Shown here in pieces: positions 9,728-19,817 of a stretch of 64,000 bases of DNA. The stretch's first letter is position 1, and every line of letters begins with the position of its first letter. The stretch covers positions 91,193,042 to 91,257,041 of the forward strand of contig CP092870.1 of assembly GCA_030710605.1 (NCBI GenBank). The letters are read 5' to 3'. A model generated the notes under the pieces. It worked only from the letters and a program-made list of their open reading frames with translations. It was not told where the DNA came from and searched no databases. The stretch is from Cordylochernes scorpioides. Lineage: Eukaryota > Arthropoda > Arachnida > Pseudoscorpiones > Chernetidae. A program made the translations under genes and the position numbers.

Positions 9728-12436
9728 AACATAGACGGAACATAACCTAGTCTAGCCCTGCTAACTGTAACGAGGCCTAACTCAGCAACATAGACGGAAC
9801 ATAACCTAGTCTAACCCCGCTAACTGTAACGAGACCTAACCCAACAACATAGACGGAACATAACCTAGTCTAGCCCTGCTAACTGTAACGAGGCCTAACT
9901 CAACAACATAGACGGAACATAACCTAGTCTAGCCCTGCTAACTGTAACGAGGCCTAACTCAACAACATAGACGGAACATAACCTAGTCTAGCCCTGCTAA
10001 CTGTAACGAGGCCTAACTCAACAACATAGACGGAACATAACCTAGTCTAGCCCTGCTAACTGTAACGAGGCCTAACTCAACAACATAGACGGAACATAAC
10101 CTAGTCTAGCCCTGCTAACTGTAACGAGGCCTAACTCAACAACATAGACGGAACATAACCTAGTCTAGCCCTGCTAACTGTAACGAGGCCTAACTCAACA
10201 ACATAGACGGAACCATAACCTAGTCTAGCCCTGCTAACTGTAACGAGGCCTAACTCAACAACATAGACGGAACATAACCTAGTCTAGCCCTGCTAACTGT
10301 AACGAGGCCTAACTCAACAACATAGACGAAACCATAACCTAGTCTAGCCCTGCTAACTGTAACGAGGCCTAACTCAACAACATAGACGAAACCATAACCT
10401 AGTCTAGCCCTGCTAACTGTAACCAGGCCTAACTCAACAACATAGACGGAACATAACCTAGTCTAGCCCTGCTAACTGTAACGAGGCCTAACTCAACAAC
10501 ATAGACGGAACATAACCTAGTCTAGCCCTGCTAACTGTAACGAGGCCTAACTCAACAACATAGACGAAACCATAACCTAGTCTAGCCCTGCTAACTGTAA
10601 CGAGGCCTAACTCAACAACATAGACGGAACATAACCTAGTCTAGCCCTGCTAACTGTAACGAGGCCTAACTCAACAACATAGACGAAACCATAACCTAGT
10701 CTAGCCCTGCTAACTGTAACGAGGCCTAACTCAACAGCATAGACGGAACATAACCTAGTCTAGCCCTGCTAACTGTAACGAGGCCTAACTCAACAACATA
10801 GACGAAACCATAACCTAGTCTAGCCCTGCTAACTGTAACGAGGCCTAACTCAACAACATAGACGAAACCATAACCTAGTCTAGCCCTGCTAACTGTAACG
10901 AGGCCTAACTCAACAACATAGACGGAACATAACCTAGTCTAGCCCTGCTAACTGTAACGAGGCCTAACTCAACAACATAGACGGAACATAACCTAGTCTA
11001 GCCCTGCTAACTGTAACGAGGCCTAACTCAACAACATAGACGGAACATAACCTAGTCTAGCCCTGCTAACTGTAACGAGGCCTAACTCAACAACATAGAC
11101 GGAACATAACCTAGTCTAGCCCTACTAACTGTAACGAGGCCTAACTCAACAACATAGACGGAACATAACCTAGTCTAGCCCTGCTAACTGTAACGAGGCC
11201 TAACTCAACAACATAGACGGAACATAACCTAGTCTAGCCCTGCTAACTGTAACGAGGCCTAACTCAACAACATAGACGGAACATAACCTAGTCTAGCCCT
11301 GCTAACTGTAACGAGGCCTAACTCAACAACATAGACGGAACATAACCTAGTCTAGCCCTACTAACTGTAACGAGGCCTAACTCAACAACATAGACGGAAC
11401 ATAACCTAGTCTAGCCCTGCTAACTGTAACGAGGCCTAACTCAACAACATAGACGGAACATAACCTAGTCTAGCCCTACTAACTGTAACGAGGCCTAACT
11501 CAACAACATAGACGGAACATAACCTAGTCTAGCCCTGCTAACTGTAACGAGGCCTAACTCAACAACATAGACGGAACATAACCTAGTCTAGCCCTGCTAA
11601 CTGTAACGAGGCCTAACTCAACAACATAGACGGAACATAACCTAGTCTGCCCTGCTAACTGTAACGAGGCCTAACTCAACAACATAGACGGAACAGAACC
11701 TAGTCTAGCCCTGCTAACTGTAACGAGGCCTAACTCAACAACATAGACGGAACATAACCTAGTCTAGCCCTGCTAACTGTAACCAGGCCTAACTCAACAA
11801 CATAGACGGAACATAACCTAGTCTGCCCTGCTAACTGTAACGAGGCCTAACTCAACAACATAGACGGAACATAACCTAGTCTAGCCCTGCTAACTGTAAC
11901 GAGGCCTAACTCAACAACATAGACGGAACATAACCTAGTCTAGCCCTGCTAACTGTAACGAGGCCTAACTCAACAACATAGACGGAACATAACCTAGTCT
12001 AGCCCTGCTAACTGTAACGAGGCCTAACTCAACAACATAGACGGAACATAACCTAGTCTAGCCCTGCTAACTGTAACGAGGCCTAACTCAACAACATAGA
12101 CGGAACATAACCTAGTCTAGCCCTGCTAACTGTAACGAGGCCTAACTCAACAACATAGACGGAACATAACCTAGTCTAGCCCTGCTAACTGTAACGAGGC
12201 CTAACTCAACAACATAGACGGAACATAACCTAGTCCAGCCCTGCTAACTGTAACGAGGCCTAACTCAACAACATAGACGGAACATAACCTAGTCTAGCCC
12301 TGCTAACTGTAACGAGGCCTAACTCAACAACATAGACTGAACATAACCTAGTCTAGCCCTGCTAACTGTAACGAGGCCTAACTCAACAACATAGACGGAA
12401 CATAACCTAGTCTAGCCCTGCTAACTGTAACGAGGT
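9728..12436. repeat. 59-bp satellite array
   Basis: About 46 head-to-tail copies of a 59-bp unit (AACATAGACGGAACATAACC, TAGTCTAGCCCTGCTAACTG, TAACGAGGCCTAACTCAAC). Most copies are identical; a 60-bp variant with GACGAAACCATAACC is interspersed from 10201 to 10870, and two copies lack an A (CTAGTCTGCCC). The right edge is sharp at GAGGTCGAG. No open frame of note is present. Confidence 0.95.
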
Positions 12437-12591
12437 CGAGTTATCGATCTGGTGAACCGGAAATAAAAATGTTTAGAAAAAGTAACCACTCTGTGAGCCA
12501 TAAAAATTATAATTTGACTGGCGAGCGGCCAGGTCGCGCTTAAACGGAAGGCCGAAAGTTTGGGAAATATTCAATTAGAATTCTTTATAGT

Positions 12592-14247
12592 GTGGACTCG
12601 ATCTCGGCGCATCCCGGGTGTTTCATGTCTCTCCACGTCTATTCGGAATTCATTCCGGGTGTTTCTATGTCTCTCCACGTCTATTCAGGCCTCATTCCGG
12701 GTGTTTCTATGTCTCTCCACGTCTATTCAGGCCTCATTCCGGGTGTTGCTATGTCTCTCCACGTCTATTCGGAATTCATTCCGGGTGTTTCTATGTCTCT
12801 ACACGTCTATTCAGGCCTCATTCCAGGTGTTTCTATGTCTTTCCACGTCTATTCAGGCCTCAATCCGGGTGTTTCTATGTCTCTCCACGTCTATTCAGGC
12901 CTTAATCCGGGTGTTTCTATGTCTCTCCACGTCTATTCAGGCCTCATTTTCGGTGTTTCTATGTCTCTACACGTCTATTCAGGCCTCATTCCGGGTGTTT
13001 CTATGTCTTTCCAAGTCTATTCAGGCCTCAATCGAGGTGTTTCTATGTCTTTCCACGTCTATTCGGAATTCATTCCGGGTGTTTTTATGTCTCTACACAA
13101 CTATTCAGGATTCATTCCGGGTGTTTCTATGTCTCTACACAACTATTCAGGCTTCATTCCGGGTGTTTCTATGTCTCTACACAACTATTCAGGCCTCATT
13201 CTGGGTGTTTCTATGTCTCTACACAACTATTCAGGCCTCATTCCGGGTGTTTCTATGTCTCTCCACGTCTATTCAGGCCTCATTCCGGGTGTTTCTATGT
13301 CTCTACACAACTATTCAGGCCGCATTCCGGGTGTTTCTATGTCTCTACACAACTATTCAGACCTCATTCCGGGTGTTTCTATGTCTCTACACAACTATTC
13401 AGGCCGCATTCCGGGTGTTTCTATGTCTCTACACAACTATTCAGGCCGCATCTCGGGTGTTTCTATGTCTCTTCACGTCTATTCAGGCCTCAATCCGGGT
13501 GTTTATATGTCTCTCCACGTCTATTCAGGCCTCATTCCGGGTGTTTCTATGTCTTTCCACGTCGATTCAGGCCTCAATCCGGGTGTTTCTATGTCTTTCC
13601 ACGTTTATTCAGGTCTCATTCCAGGTGTTTCTAGGTCTTTCCACGTCTATTCAGGCCTCAATCCGGGTGTTTCTATGTCTTTCCACGTCTATTCAGGCCT
13701 CAATCCCGGTGTTTCTATGTCTTTCCACGTCTATTCAGGCCTTAATCCGGGTGTTTCTATGTCTCTCCACGTCTATTCAGGCCTCATTTTCGGTGTTTCT
13801 ATGTCTCTACACGTCTATTCAGGCCTCATTCCGGGTGTTTCTATGTCTTTCCACGTCTATTCAGGCCTCAATTCAGGTGTTTCTATGTCTTTCCACGTCT
13901 ATTCAGGCCTCAATCCCGGTGTTTCTATGTCTTTCCACGTCTATTCAGGCCTCATTTCGGGTGTTTCTATGTCTTTCCACGTCTATTCAGGCCTCAATCC
14001 GGGTGTTTCTATGTCTTTCCAGATCTTTTCAGGCCTCAATCCCGGTGTTTCTATGTCTTTCCACGTCTATTCAGGTCTCATTCCAGGTGTTTCTATGTCT
14101 CTCCACGTCTATTCAGGCCTCAATCCGGGTGTTTCTATGTCTTTCCAGATCTTTTCAGGCCTCGTTCCGGATAGAGGTAGGCCTTTCCAGATCTTTTCAT
14201 GCCTCACTCCGGATTTGGCTTTGCAATTATGTTCAGAATATTTCTAG
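12592..14247. repeat. 42-bp satellite array with long open frames
   Basis: About 39 copies of a 42-bp unit (TATTCAGGCCTCATTCCGGG, TGTTTCTATGTCTCTCCACG, TC). The unit is a multiple of 3 and lacks stops in two + strand frames, giving frames of 572 and 551 codons with 14-residue repeats (for example VFLCLSTSIQASFR). Neither frame has a domain, and two frames are open equally, so I call it a satellite rather than a gene. Variant subtypes (ACACAACTATT, GAATTCATT) form local blocks. Confidence 0.85.
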
Positions 14248-14930
14248 TACTTTACAGGAATATCTAGATCTCCCCTGATGTATATAGTCCTTTCCTGTCC
14301 TTTTTAGTCCTCAACCAGAATTTTATTGACCTTTCTAAATATATTAAGGCTTATTCAGGATATTTCTAGGACTTTCCAGGTATTCCCTGATATTCTGGCC
14401 CTTTCTAGTCTATGCAGGTTTCATCCAGGGTAAATCTAGGTCTTTTGATGTCTATCTAGGCCCGTCTCAGCCATTTTGCCATTTTACCATGCTTATTCGG
14501 CCGTCCTGGGTTACTAGACCTTTCAAAATTTATTAGGCAGCCTTGGATGATTTTAGACCATAGCAGGTACATACAAGATTTCTTTGATATTTCTTTTTGA
14601 TATTTCCATGTCTATCCATGATTTGTCCCGGGTATTCTTTGGCCTATTTCCAGTATATCTGGGCCTTATTTGGTGTTTCCAGGTCTTTATGAGTCTATAT
14701 ATTGGCCTTTCCAGATATTTTCTAGGTTTTTACAAACCTGTCCGGGTTTCTATTCAGTATCTATCTTTTTCTATAAACCTCTTCGTGTTTTCTCAGACCT
14801 TTTCCATTATTTATTGAATATTTCCAAAGCCCTCTCAGATTTTTTTTTTTTTTCGTTTTAAAGCCTCTTTAGGCCTTCCAGATCTTTCTAGGTCTTGTTG
14901 AACCTGTCAAGATATTCCCAGATCTTTTCA
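14248..14930. repeat. Degenerate flank of the 42-bp satellite
   Basis: Repeated short words such as TTTCTAGG, CTTTCCAG and TCTATTCAGG recur about every 20 bp with heavy divergence. This looks like ancestral, decayed satellite from which the homogeneous 42-bp array (two 21-bp halves) expanded. A similar decayed stretch lies at 33765-33990. Confidence 0.6.
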
Positions 14931-15224
14931 GGTTTTCTTATGCTTATTATCAGAGTTTCTAGACATTCTTTAGAGCATACGAGTAAAATTTGGCGCGATT
15001 TGAAATCTAAGTGAAAACTTAATGAGATCATATCTGAATAATCTACGTGATTTTCCAGAAATGGTATAAGGCATCTGTCGGCCATGCTCTTACTCAGATT
15101 TTGATCGACATTTCTGTGGATTAATTCTTGTTTCTTTCTCATAGTATTACGTTTGTAGAATAATTTTGCTCTTCTTACCCTAATTTTGATGGTGAGGGTG
15201 AGATAATCACACACAGTAGCAGTT

Positions 15225-15420
15225 GTTTACAATACTATATAATGCGGCTTATAATTGTAGAACGACATTTTGAAAATTATCACGCATGTGTTCCTTTTGA
15301 ATGAAAAATCGAAATTTATTTTAAGAAGAAATAACGATTATTTCTAACCTTAGGGATGAAGTATGAAAGGATGAATTGTGAAGAGTAATGTTAAACGGAA
15401 AAATAAAAGTGTTGTTTTAA
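15225..15420 (+). repeat. tRNA-like-bearing inverted-repeat element, partial
   Basis: Matches 56260-56420: a TAATGCGGCTTATAATTGTA end, GAACGACATTTTGAAAATTA, the AAAAATCGAAATTTATTTTA core and AGGGATGAAGTATGAAAGGA. It stops before the tRNA-like part. Confidence 0.6.
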
Positions 15421-15879
15421 TACACGAGAGCAGAAAATGATTTCCATACAACGGGATATTTTACAAGAAAGCTATACCTCCGGTCTATGTCCATTTTTTC
15501 AAACTTTTTATCCATTAGGCCATAAATTTACGACAGTAAAGTCGTTAACAAAGGGAATATTTTAAAAAATAAATACTGTTGCGCTGCTGCTGATGTTAAG
15601 AATGGTCAAATAAGCCCGTGGGATAGGTAAGGATCTCTGTTCGAGATTCTTCTTTATTTACATTCGTGTATTATGGGGAGCATAGAAAGTAACATACAGA
15701 TAGCATCATTCAACAGCCGCTGTCAACAACAGGAAGGACGACTTCTACTCGCGGCCAGTTTGACTTCTTCTTCCTGATTGGTCAGTTAGACAAATCCCTC
15801 TCCGGTTCACATGTGATGGACGGTTTTTAGCTTCCTTTGGACATTGTCGTAACAATACTATATAGACACTTCGGCCAGT

Positions 15880-16020
15880 TGGACTTTTTTTTTTATTTTC
15901 TCAACGTTTCGACAAAAATATTTTGTCTTCGTCAGGAGAAATAAATAAAATAAAACATTTGGCAAGGCGTTTAAAAAATTTTCCATATAAATATGAATGC
16001 CGGCCAGGCAGCCTCTATCT
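15880..16020 (-). repeat. Hammerhead-bearing repeat (family H3)
   Basis: A dispersed element bordered by ACTTCGGCCAGTTGGACTTT and by GCCGGCCAGGCAGCC sequence. Related copies are at 38100-38470 and 56115-56230. It contains the hammerhead motif annotated at 15896-15941. Confidence 0.6.
15896..15941 (-). ncRNA. Candidate hammerhead ribozyme (family H3)
   Basis: On the minus strand: helix I arm TTTCTC, core CTGACGA (15929-15935), one extra A, helix II GACAAAA-TAT-TTTTGTC, core GAAAC (15906-15910), cleavage triplet GTT, and helix I arm GAGAAA. Helix I pairs perfectly over six bases, as does the seven-pair helix II. The extra A between the core and helix II is unusual. Helix III would be minimal, as in the hammerheads of Penelope-like elements. 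Activity is inferred, not shown. Confidence 0.6.
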
Positions 16021-16039
16021 TTACGAAAATACTATATAG

Positions 16040-16301
16040 GTTTAATACTACCCGTTTCATGATTTTTCAGGATGCCTTGAATGACCAATTTTTTGGTCGT
16101 TGAGGTACAGATTGCACCACGCTGATGAGGACCAACAGCCCGAAACGCGTCCGTGGTTAGCTTTTCTTGATTAATCAAGAATGGGTATTTGGCCAATTCT
16201 GGAATAATTAAAAATCAACGAGAATAGCTGACATTTATTCCGATAGATGGCGCAAGCCATCAGCAACTTTCAGTTGCACGATAAGGAGATGCCTTTTTTC
16301 A
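16040..16301 (+). repeat. Family H1 repeat, near full length
   Basis: Runs from GTTTCATGATTTTTCAGGAT through TTTGGTCGTTGAGGTACAG, the hammerhead at 16116-16157, CTTTTCTTGATTAATCAAGA, the GATGGCGCAAGCCATC hairpin and the GAGATGCCTTTTTT end. Copies or parts are at 299, 2780, 34855 and 55005. There is no coding region. Confidence 0.65.
16116..16157 (+). ncRNA. Candidate hammerhead ribozyme (family H1)
   Basis: Helix I arm ACCACG, core CTGATGA (16122-16128), helix II region GGACCAACAGCCC, core GAAAC (16142-16146), GCGTC with cleavage predicted after C16151, and helix I arm CGTGGT. Helix I is six perfect pairs. The self-complementary ACGCGT is the very short helix III typical of Penelope-type hammerheads, which may work as dimers. 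Helix II has one A-C mismatch relative to the family consensus GGGC-CAACA-GCCC. Confidence 0.65.
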
Positions 16302-16389
16302 TAACTATATAGGTTGTTGGGCAAGATCTAGCTACCATTGTTTTTCTTCAACAGGCTGTAGAGATGTAATGTTTTTATCTATATTGCTT

Positions 16390-16765
16390 GTTGAAGACTT
16401 CGGTCTAGATAGCCCACTATCCAATGGTGCTTGTTGAAGACTGCGAACAAATAGGGAACCATCTAGCGATGGTCCAGTAGTTATGTTCTGATCTTTTACC
16501 GATGTTCCATGTCATGATGGTGCCCAGAATGGTGATTTTTTCGTGCTCCAGAAAATTCCCAATGGAGAGTCGGTGTTTCCATCCACCGCACCAGAGACCC
16601 TGACTTTTACCCAAAGTTGACTCTTATTCCTGACGCATGCCTGAAGTCATCGAAGATCTTTTTAATTATCTCCAACTGCCCACCCCCCCTCGCGGATAAA
16701 CAGAAGGATGTCGTTAGGGCGTATGCCAGAACATTTCCTCGGTCGAGTAACTGCTCTAGGTGAGG
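16390..16765 (-). pseudogene. LINE reverse-transcriptase fragment, broken
   Basis: Translating the minus strand gives a palm-like DILLFIREGG stretch (a YADD-type motif degraded by substitutions), a frame change, then QLEIIKKIFDDFRHASGIRV, NFGKSQGLWCGGW and a region ending FLEHEKITILGTIMTWN. The order palm, '.F...SG...N..KS' and 'LG' is diagnostic of L1/Tx1-type ORF2. At least one stop or frameshift breaks it. No other part of the element is adjacent. Confidence 0.6.
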
Positions 16766-17104
16766 ACTAGTTGAAGAGAAACTCCTGTTCGAAAGCTTAT
16801 ACCATTTACAACAATAAAATCTACACTTTTCCCGATAGCTTATATTTTATTTACTTTAAGAACTACTCTGGGTGATTTCTTCCGTATAAAGATGTTTTTC
16901 AATCATTTTTCCTTTCAGTTGTTTAAAGAAACATTTACCAAAACCTGGAAAAGGGATTTGGGAGAATCCTAGCACTATTTATTAAACAAAAAAGTTTTAC
17001 AAACAAAACATTACCCCGAAAAAAACAAACCTTCAGAATTAATTTGCATAATTTCACATATTCAATTACTATTATATACAGGGTATATTCCAAACCAATC
17101 CAAT

Positions 17105-17215
17105 ACAATAGTAGAGTGGTCTAGAGATTAATTTGGTGAAACCGCTGAGAGGGTTCACTACTGATGAGCCAAGCCCTCTCATTCAATAACTCATATCATT
17201 GCAGTAAGGTCTGTA
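17105..17215 (+). repeat. Dispersed repeat with CTGATGAGCCAAG motif
   Basis: ATTTGGTGAAACCGCTGAG, GGGTTCACTACTGATGAGCC, AAGCCCTCTCATT and TTGCAGTAAGGT recur at 50880-50965, with relics near 23835 and 24225. CTGATGA and GAAAC occur in permuted order and GCCAA can pair with TTGGT, but no adequate helix I loop exists, so I do not call it a ribozyme. Confidence 0.5.
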
Positions 17216-17457
17216 GAGATAATATTTGATGATATTTAAAAAAAGCGCATTTCCAGTAAATTTATTTTTTTTTAATTTTAACTATTATTAATATAACAAA
17301 AGTTTTATCAAAGAGTAAGTCTCGTAAAAAAAAATATTTTTAAAAGTTTTGCTTCTTTTTACATTTTTTTTTTGTGTTTAATCTCTTAATTATTAATTCC
17401 AACATAATTTGTGTTTTTATTTTTATATTCATATATTTTACTCGTTTGTTATAGTTA

Positions 17458-17616
17458 CACTCATGGACAAAACTTAAGGAAGTTGTACCTTTTAGTATGT
17501 ATATCAGGATTCAGACAATAACTCAGAAAGATATTTGATACACAATGACCTTTATTGAAGACACAATAGATAACCAAGTGTGAACAAAATTGCCTCTGTC
17601 TCTTTATCCATGAGTA
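17458..17616. mobile_element. M1 MITE
   Basis: The left TIR CACTCATGGACAAAACTTAA is preceded by TA. The interior AACCAAGTGTGAACAAAATT matches other M1 copies. The right end is shortened to ATCCATGAGTA. Confidence 0.75.
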
Positions 17617-17619
17617 TAT

Positions 17620-18650
17620 ATATAAATGTGGAAACACGCATTTTCATTCTTATTCATTTATAGTTTATGTAAATAAATAATGTAAATATGTAAATTCATG
17701 CGCCAAGTTTCCTTATATTCCATCATCTCCTTGTGGTTATGTAACACTGTATTCCCAAAAGAGTGTATTTACAAATATAAAATTTCTCTTTGGCAGATTT
17801 GATCAGTAATTCCTGCCATAAGGGTTATCATAGCATCTTCTACTGTCTTCATTTTAATAAATACCGGGGGGTTATTTTTCTTACATTATAATTAACAAGT
17901 TTGGGGAGGATGGTATTCATTGTGCCAAAAGAGGCACCTCTCCCTTTAAATAAGCAATAAAACAATTTGTTTTTTCACTCCAGTAAAACCTTAATGTAAC
18001 TTCACGTTGTATTCTAGCTTGGAAAGCGGTGCTTTCCACTTCACCAGTTTAAACAACTTTTTGGAAAATTCGATCGATTTCCTAGTTCCTCTGTTAGGAT
18101 GTTTTGAAATCGAAGTCGCTCCTGTAGTGATGAGGGCCATAGCTCGAAACCTAATTTGTCCAAAGCGGGTGTTGTTGCTTGTTTATTTTTATCTTAATTT
18201 GAACGTTTCACCCATAAATGATCTAAAAATGTTATATTTTGAGTATTTTATATATATTTAGTCCTTTTTATAATAAGGAGATAGAAGCTCCTTTGAGAAG
18301 ATATGTAAGCGTGTACTTAAATATCACAATTTATCTGCATGCAACACGTTCTCACTATGTAAATATAAAGCCGTTTAATATTGTCTTTATGATTCACTCT
18401 TTACTTTAATTTTGTATTAAAACATAATTTCAAATATCCATAATACCGAGTGTAGTCATCAAAATGATCAAAAAATGTCATCAACAGGATGCTAACTCCT
18501 TTACTAGATCGGATCACGGCCGGGGATCACTATAGATCCGACTCAGTCATCCACTGATATCCCCAGTCAGGACCCACCTGCGAGGACCGAGAGGAGCACC
18601 AGTCCGTGGACCATCCATCCAGCGCTCAACTTCCCGCGGGTAGGAATCGA
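17620..18650. other. No gene recognised
   Basis: AT-rich sequence with one 84-codon frame (18007-18261, +) without domain signs. I see no RNA gene or structured repeat. From about 18500 the GC content rises toward the satellite at 18677. Confidence 0.5.
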
Positions 18651-18676
18651 TATCGGAGCTCCCTCTGGTGGCACGG

Positions 18677-19330
18677 CGCTGTTGGACGCGTGTGTTGGTG
18701 ACACACGTGTGTTGGCTGGACTTGTCTGTTGGACGCGTGTGTTTGTGGCACACGTGTATTGGCTGGACTTGTCTGTTGGACGCGTGTGTTGGTGGCACAC
18801 GTATGTTGGCTGGACTTGTCTGTTGGACGCGTGTGTTGGCTTGACTTGTGTGTGTTGGCTGGACTTGTCTGTTGGACGCGTGTGTTGGCTTGACTTGTCT
18901 GTGTTGGCTGGACTTGTCTGTTGGACGCGTGTGTTGGCTTGACTTGTTGGTGTCGGCTGGACTTTTCTGTTGGACGCGTGTGTTGGCTGGACTTGTCTGT
19001 TGGACGCGTGTGTTGGCTTGACGTGTGTGTGTTGGCTGGACTTGTCTGTTGGACGCGTGGGTTGGCTGGACTTGTCTGTTGGACGCGTGTGTTAGCTGGA
19101 CTTGTCTGTTGGACGCGTGTGTTGGCTTGACTTGTGTGTGTTGGCTGGACTTGTCTGTTGGACGCGTGTGTTGGCTGGACTTGTCTGTTGGACGCGTGTG
19201 TTGGCTTGACTTGTGTGTGTTGGCTGGACTTGTGTGTTAGACGCGTGTGTTGGCTGGACTTGTCTGTTGGACGCGTGTGTTGGTGGCACACGTGTATTGG
19301 CTGGACTTGTCTGTTGGACTTGTGGGCTGT
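18677..19330. repeat. GC-rich 30-bp-based satellite
   Basis: Tandem copies of TGTTGGCTGGACTTGTCTGT plus TGGACGCGTG (30 bp), alternating with an 18-20-bp unit TGTTGGCTTGACTTGTGTG. Occasional TGGTGGCACACGTG inserts occur. The absence of stops gives overlapping open frames on both strands (up to 261 codons, minus), which I treat as artefacts. The GC content contrasts with the AT-rich surroundings. Confidence 0.85.
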
Positions 19331-19817
19331 ACTTGTGGGAACTGTACTGACGCCGGTATATCTACTTAGTGTGTCCACAGACAATAGGCGCAACATGGAT
19401 CTCTCAGACATTTGAACAAAAGTCGATGTTAATCTCCACTTTCTATTTTAACCCTTGTTTACCTATCTGGGAGAATCCTGGGATAAAGGCTTTGAATTGC
19501 TTATGTATTCTATAAGAGTGATAAAAGGTGTCTTGGAACTGGATCAACTTCGCCATTGATCCTTAGGATTTCCAACATGTCTAGCTGAGGTCTGGAGAAG
19601 ATCCAAGAACTATCTATGACCTCTTTAGTCTAGGAGATGGTAGAATTTAATCCTGGAAGATATATTCTGGAATAGAAGGTTTTGAAAATATGGACTAATA
19701 CAAAAGTATGTAGTGGAACAATGCAACAAAATATTTTAAATTAAAAACATTTCGTCTTACATAGTCTCTCGTCCCGGAGTTCAGAAAAAAAGAGAAAGTA
19801 TCGACCATCGGCTATAC

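Noticed and set aside
9728-12436. CRISPR array (regular repeats)
   Set aside because: Eukaryotic context, whole 59-bp units repeat without unique spacers, no cas genes.
9728-12436. Telomere-like sequence because of CCTAA/TAACC words
   Set aside because: The words are part of a 59-bp unit; there is no short TTAGG/TTAGGG tandem run.
17105-17215. Hammerhead from GAAAC...CTGATGA in permuted order
   Set aside because: GCCAA/TTGGT can pair as helix II, but the remaining loop between the cleavage site and CTGATGA is too short for helix I.
18626-19411. 261-codon minus-strand frame rich in QTSPANTRV
   Set aside because: Artefact of the 30-bp GC-rich satellite; no start context, domain or flanking gene structure.
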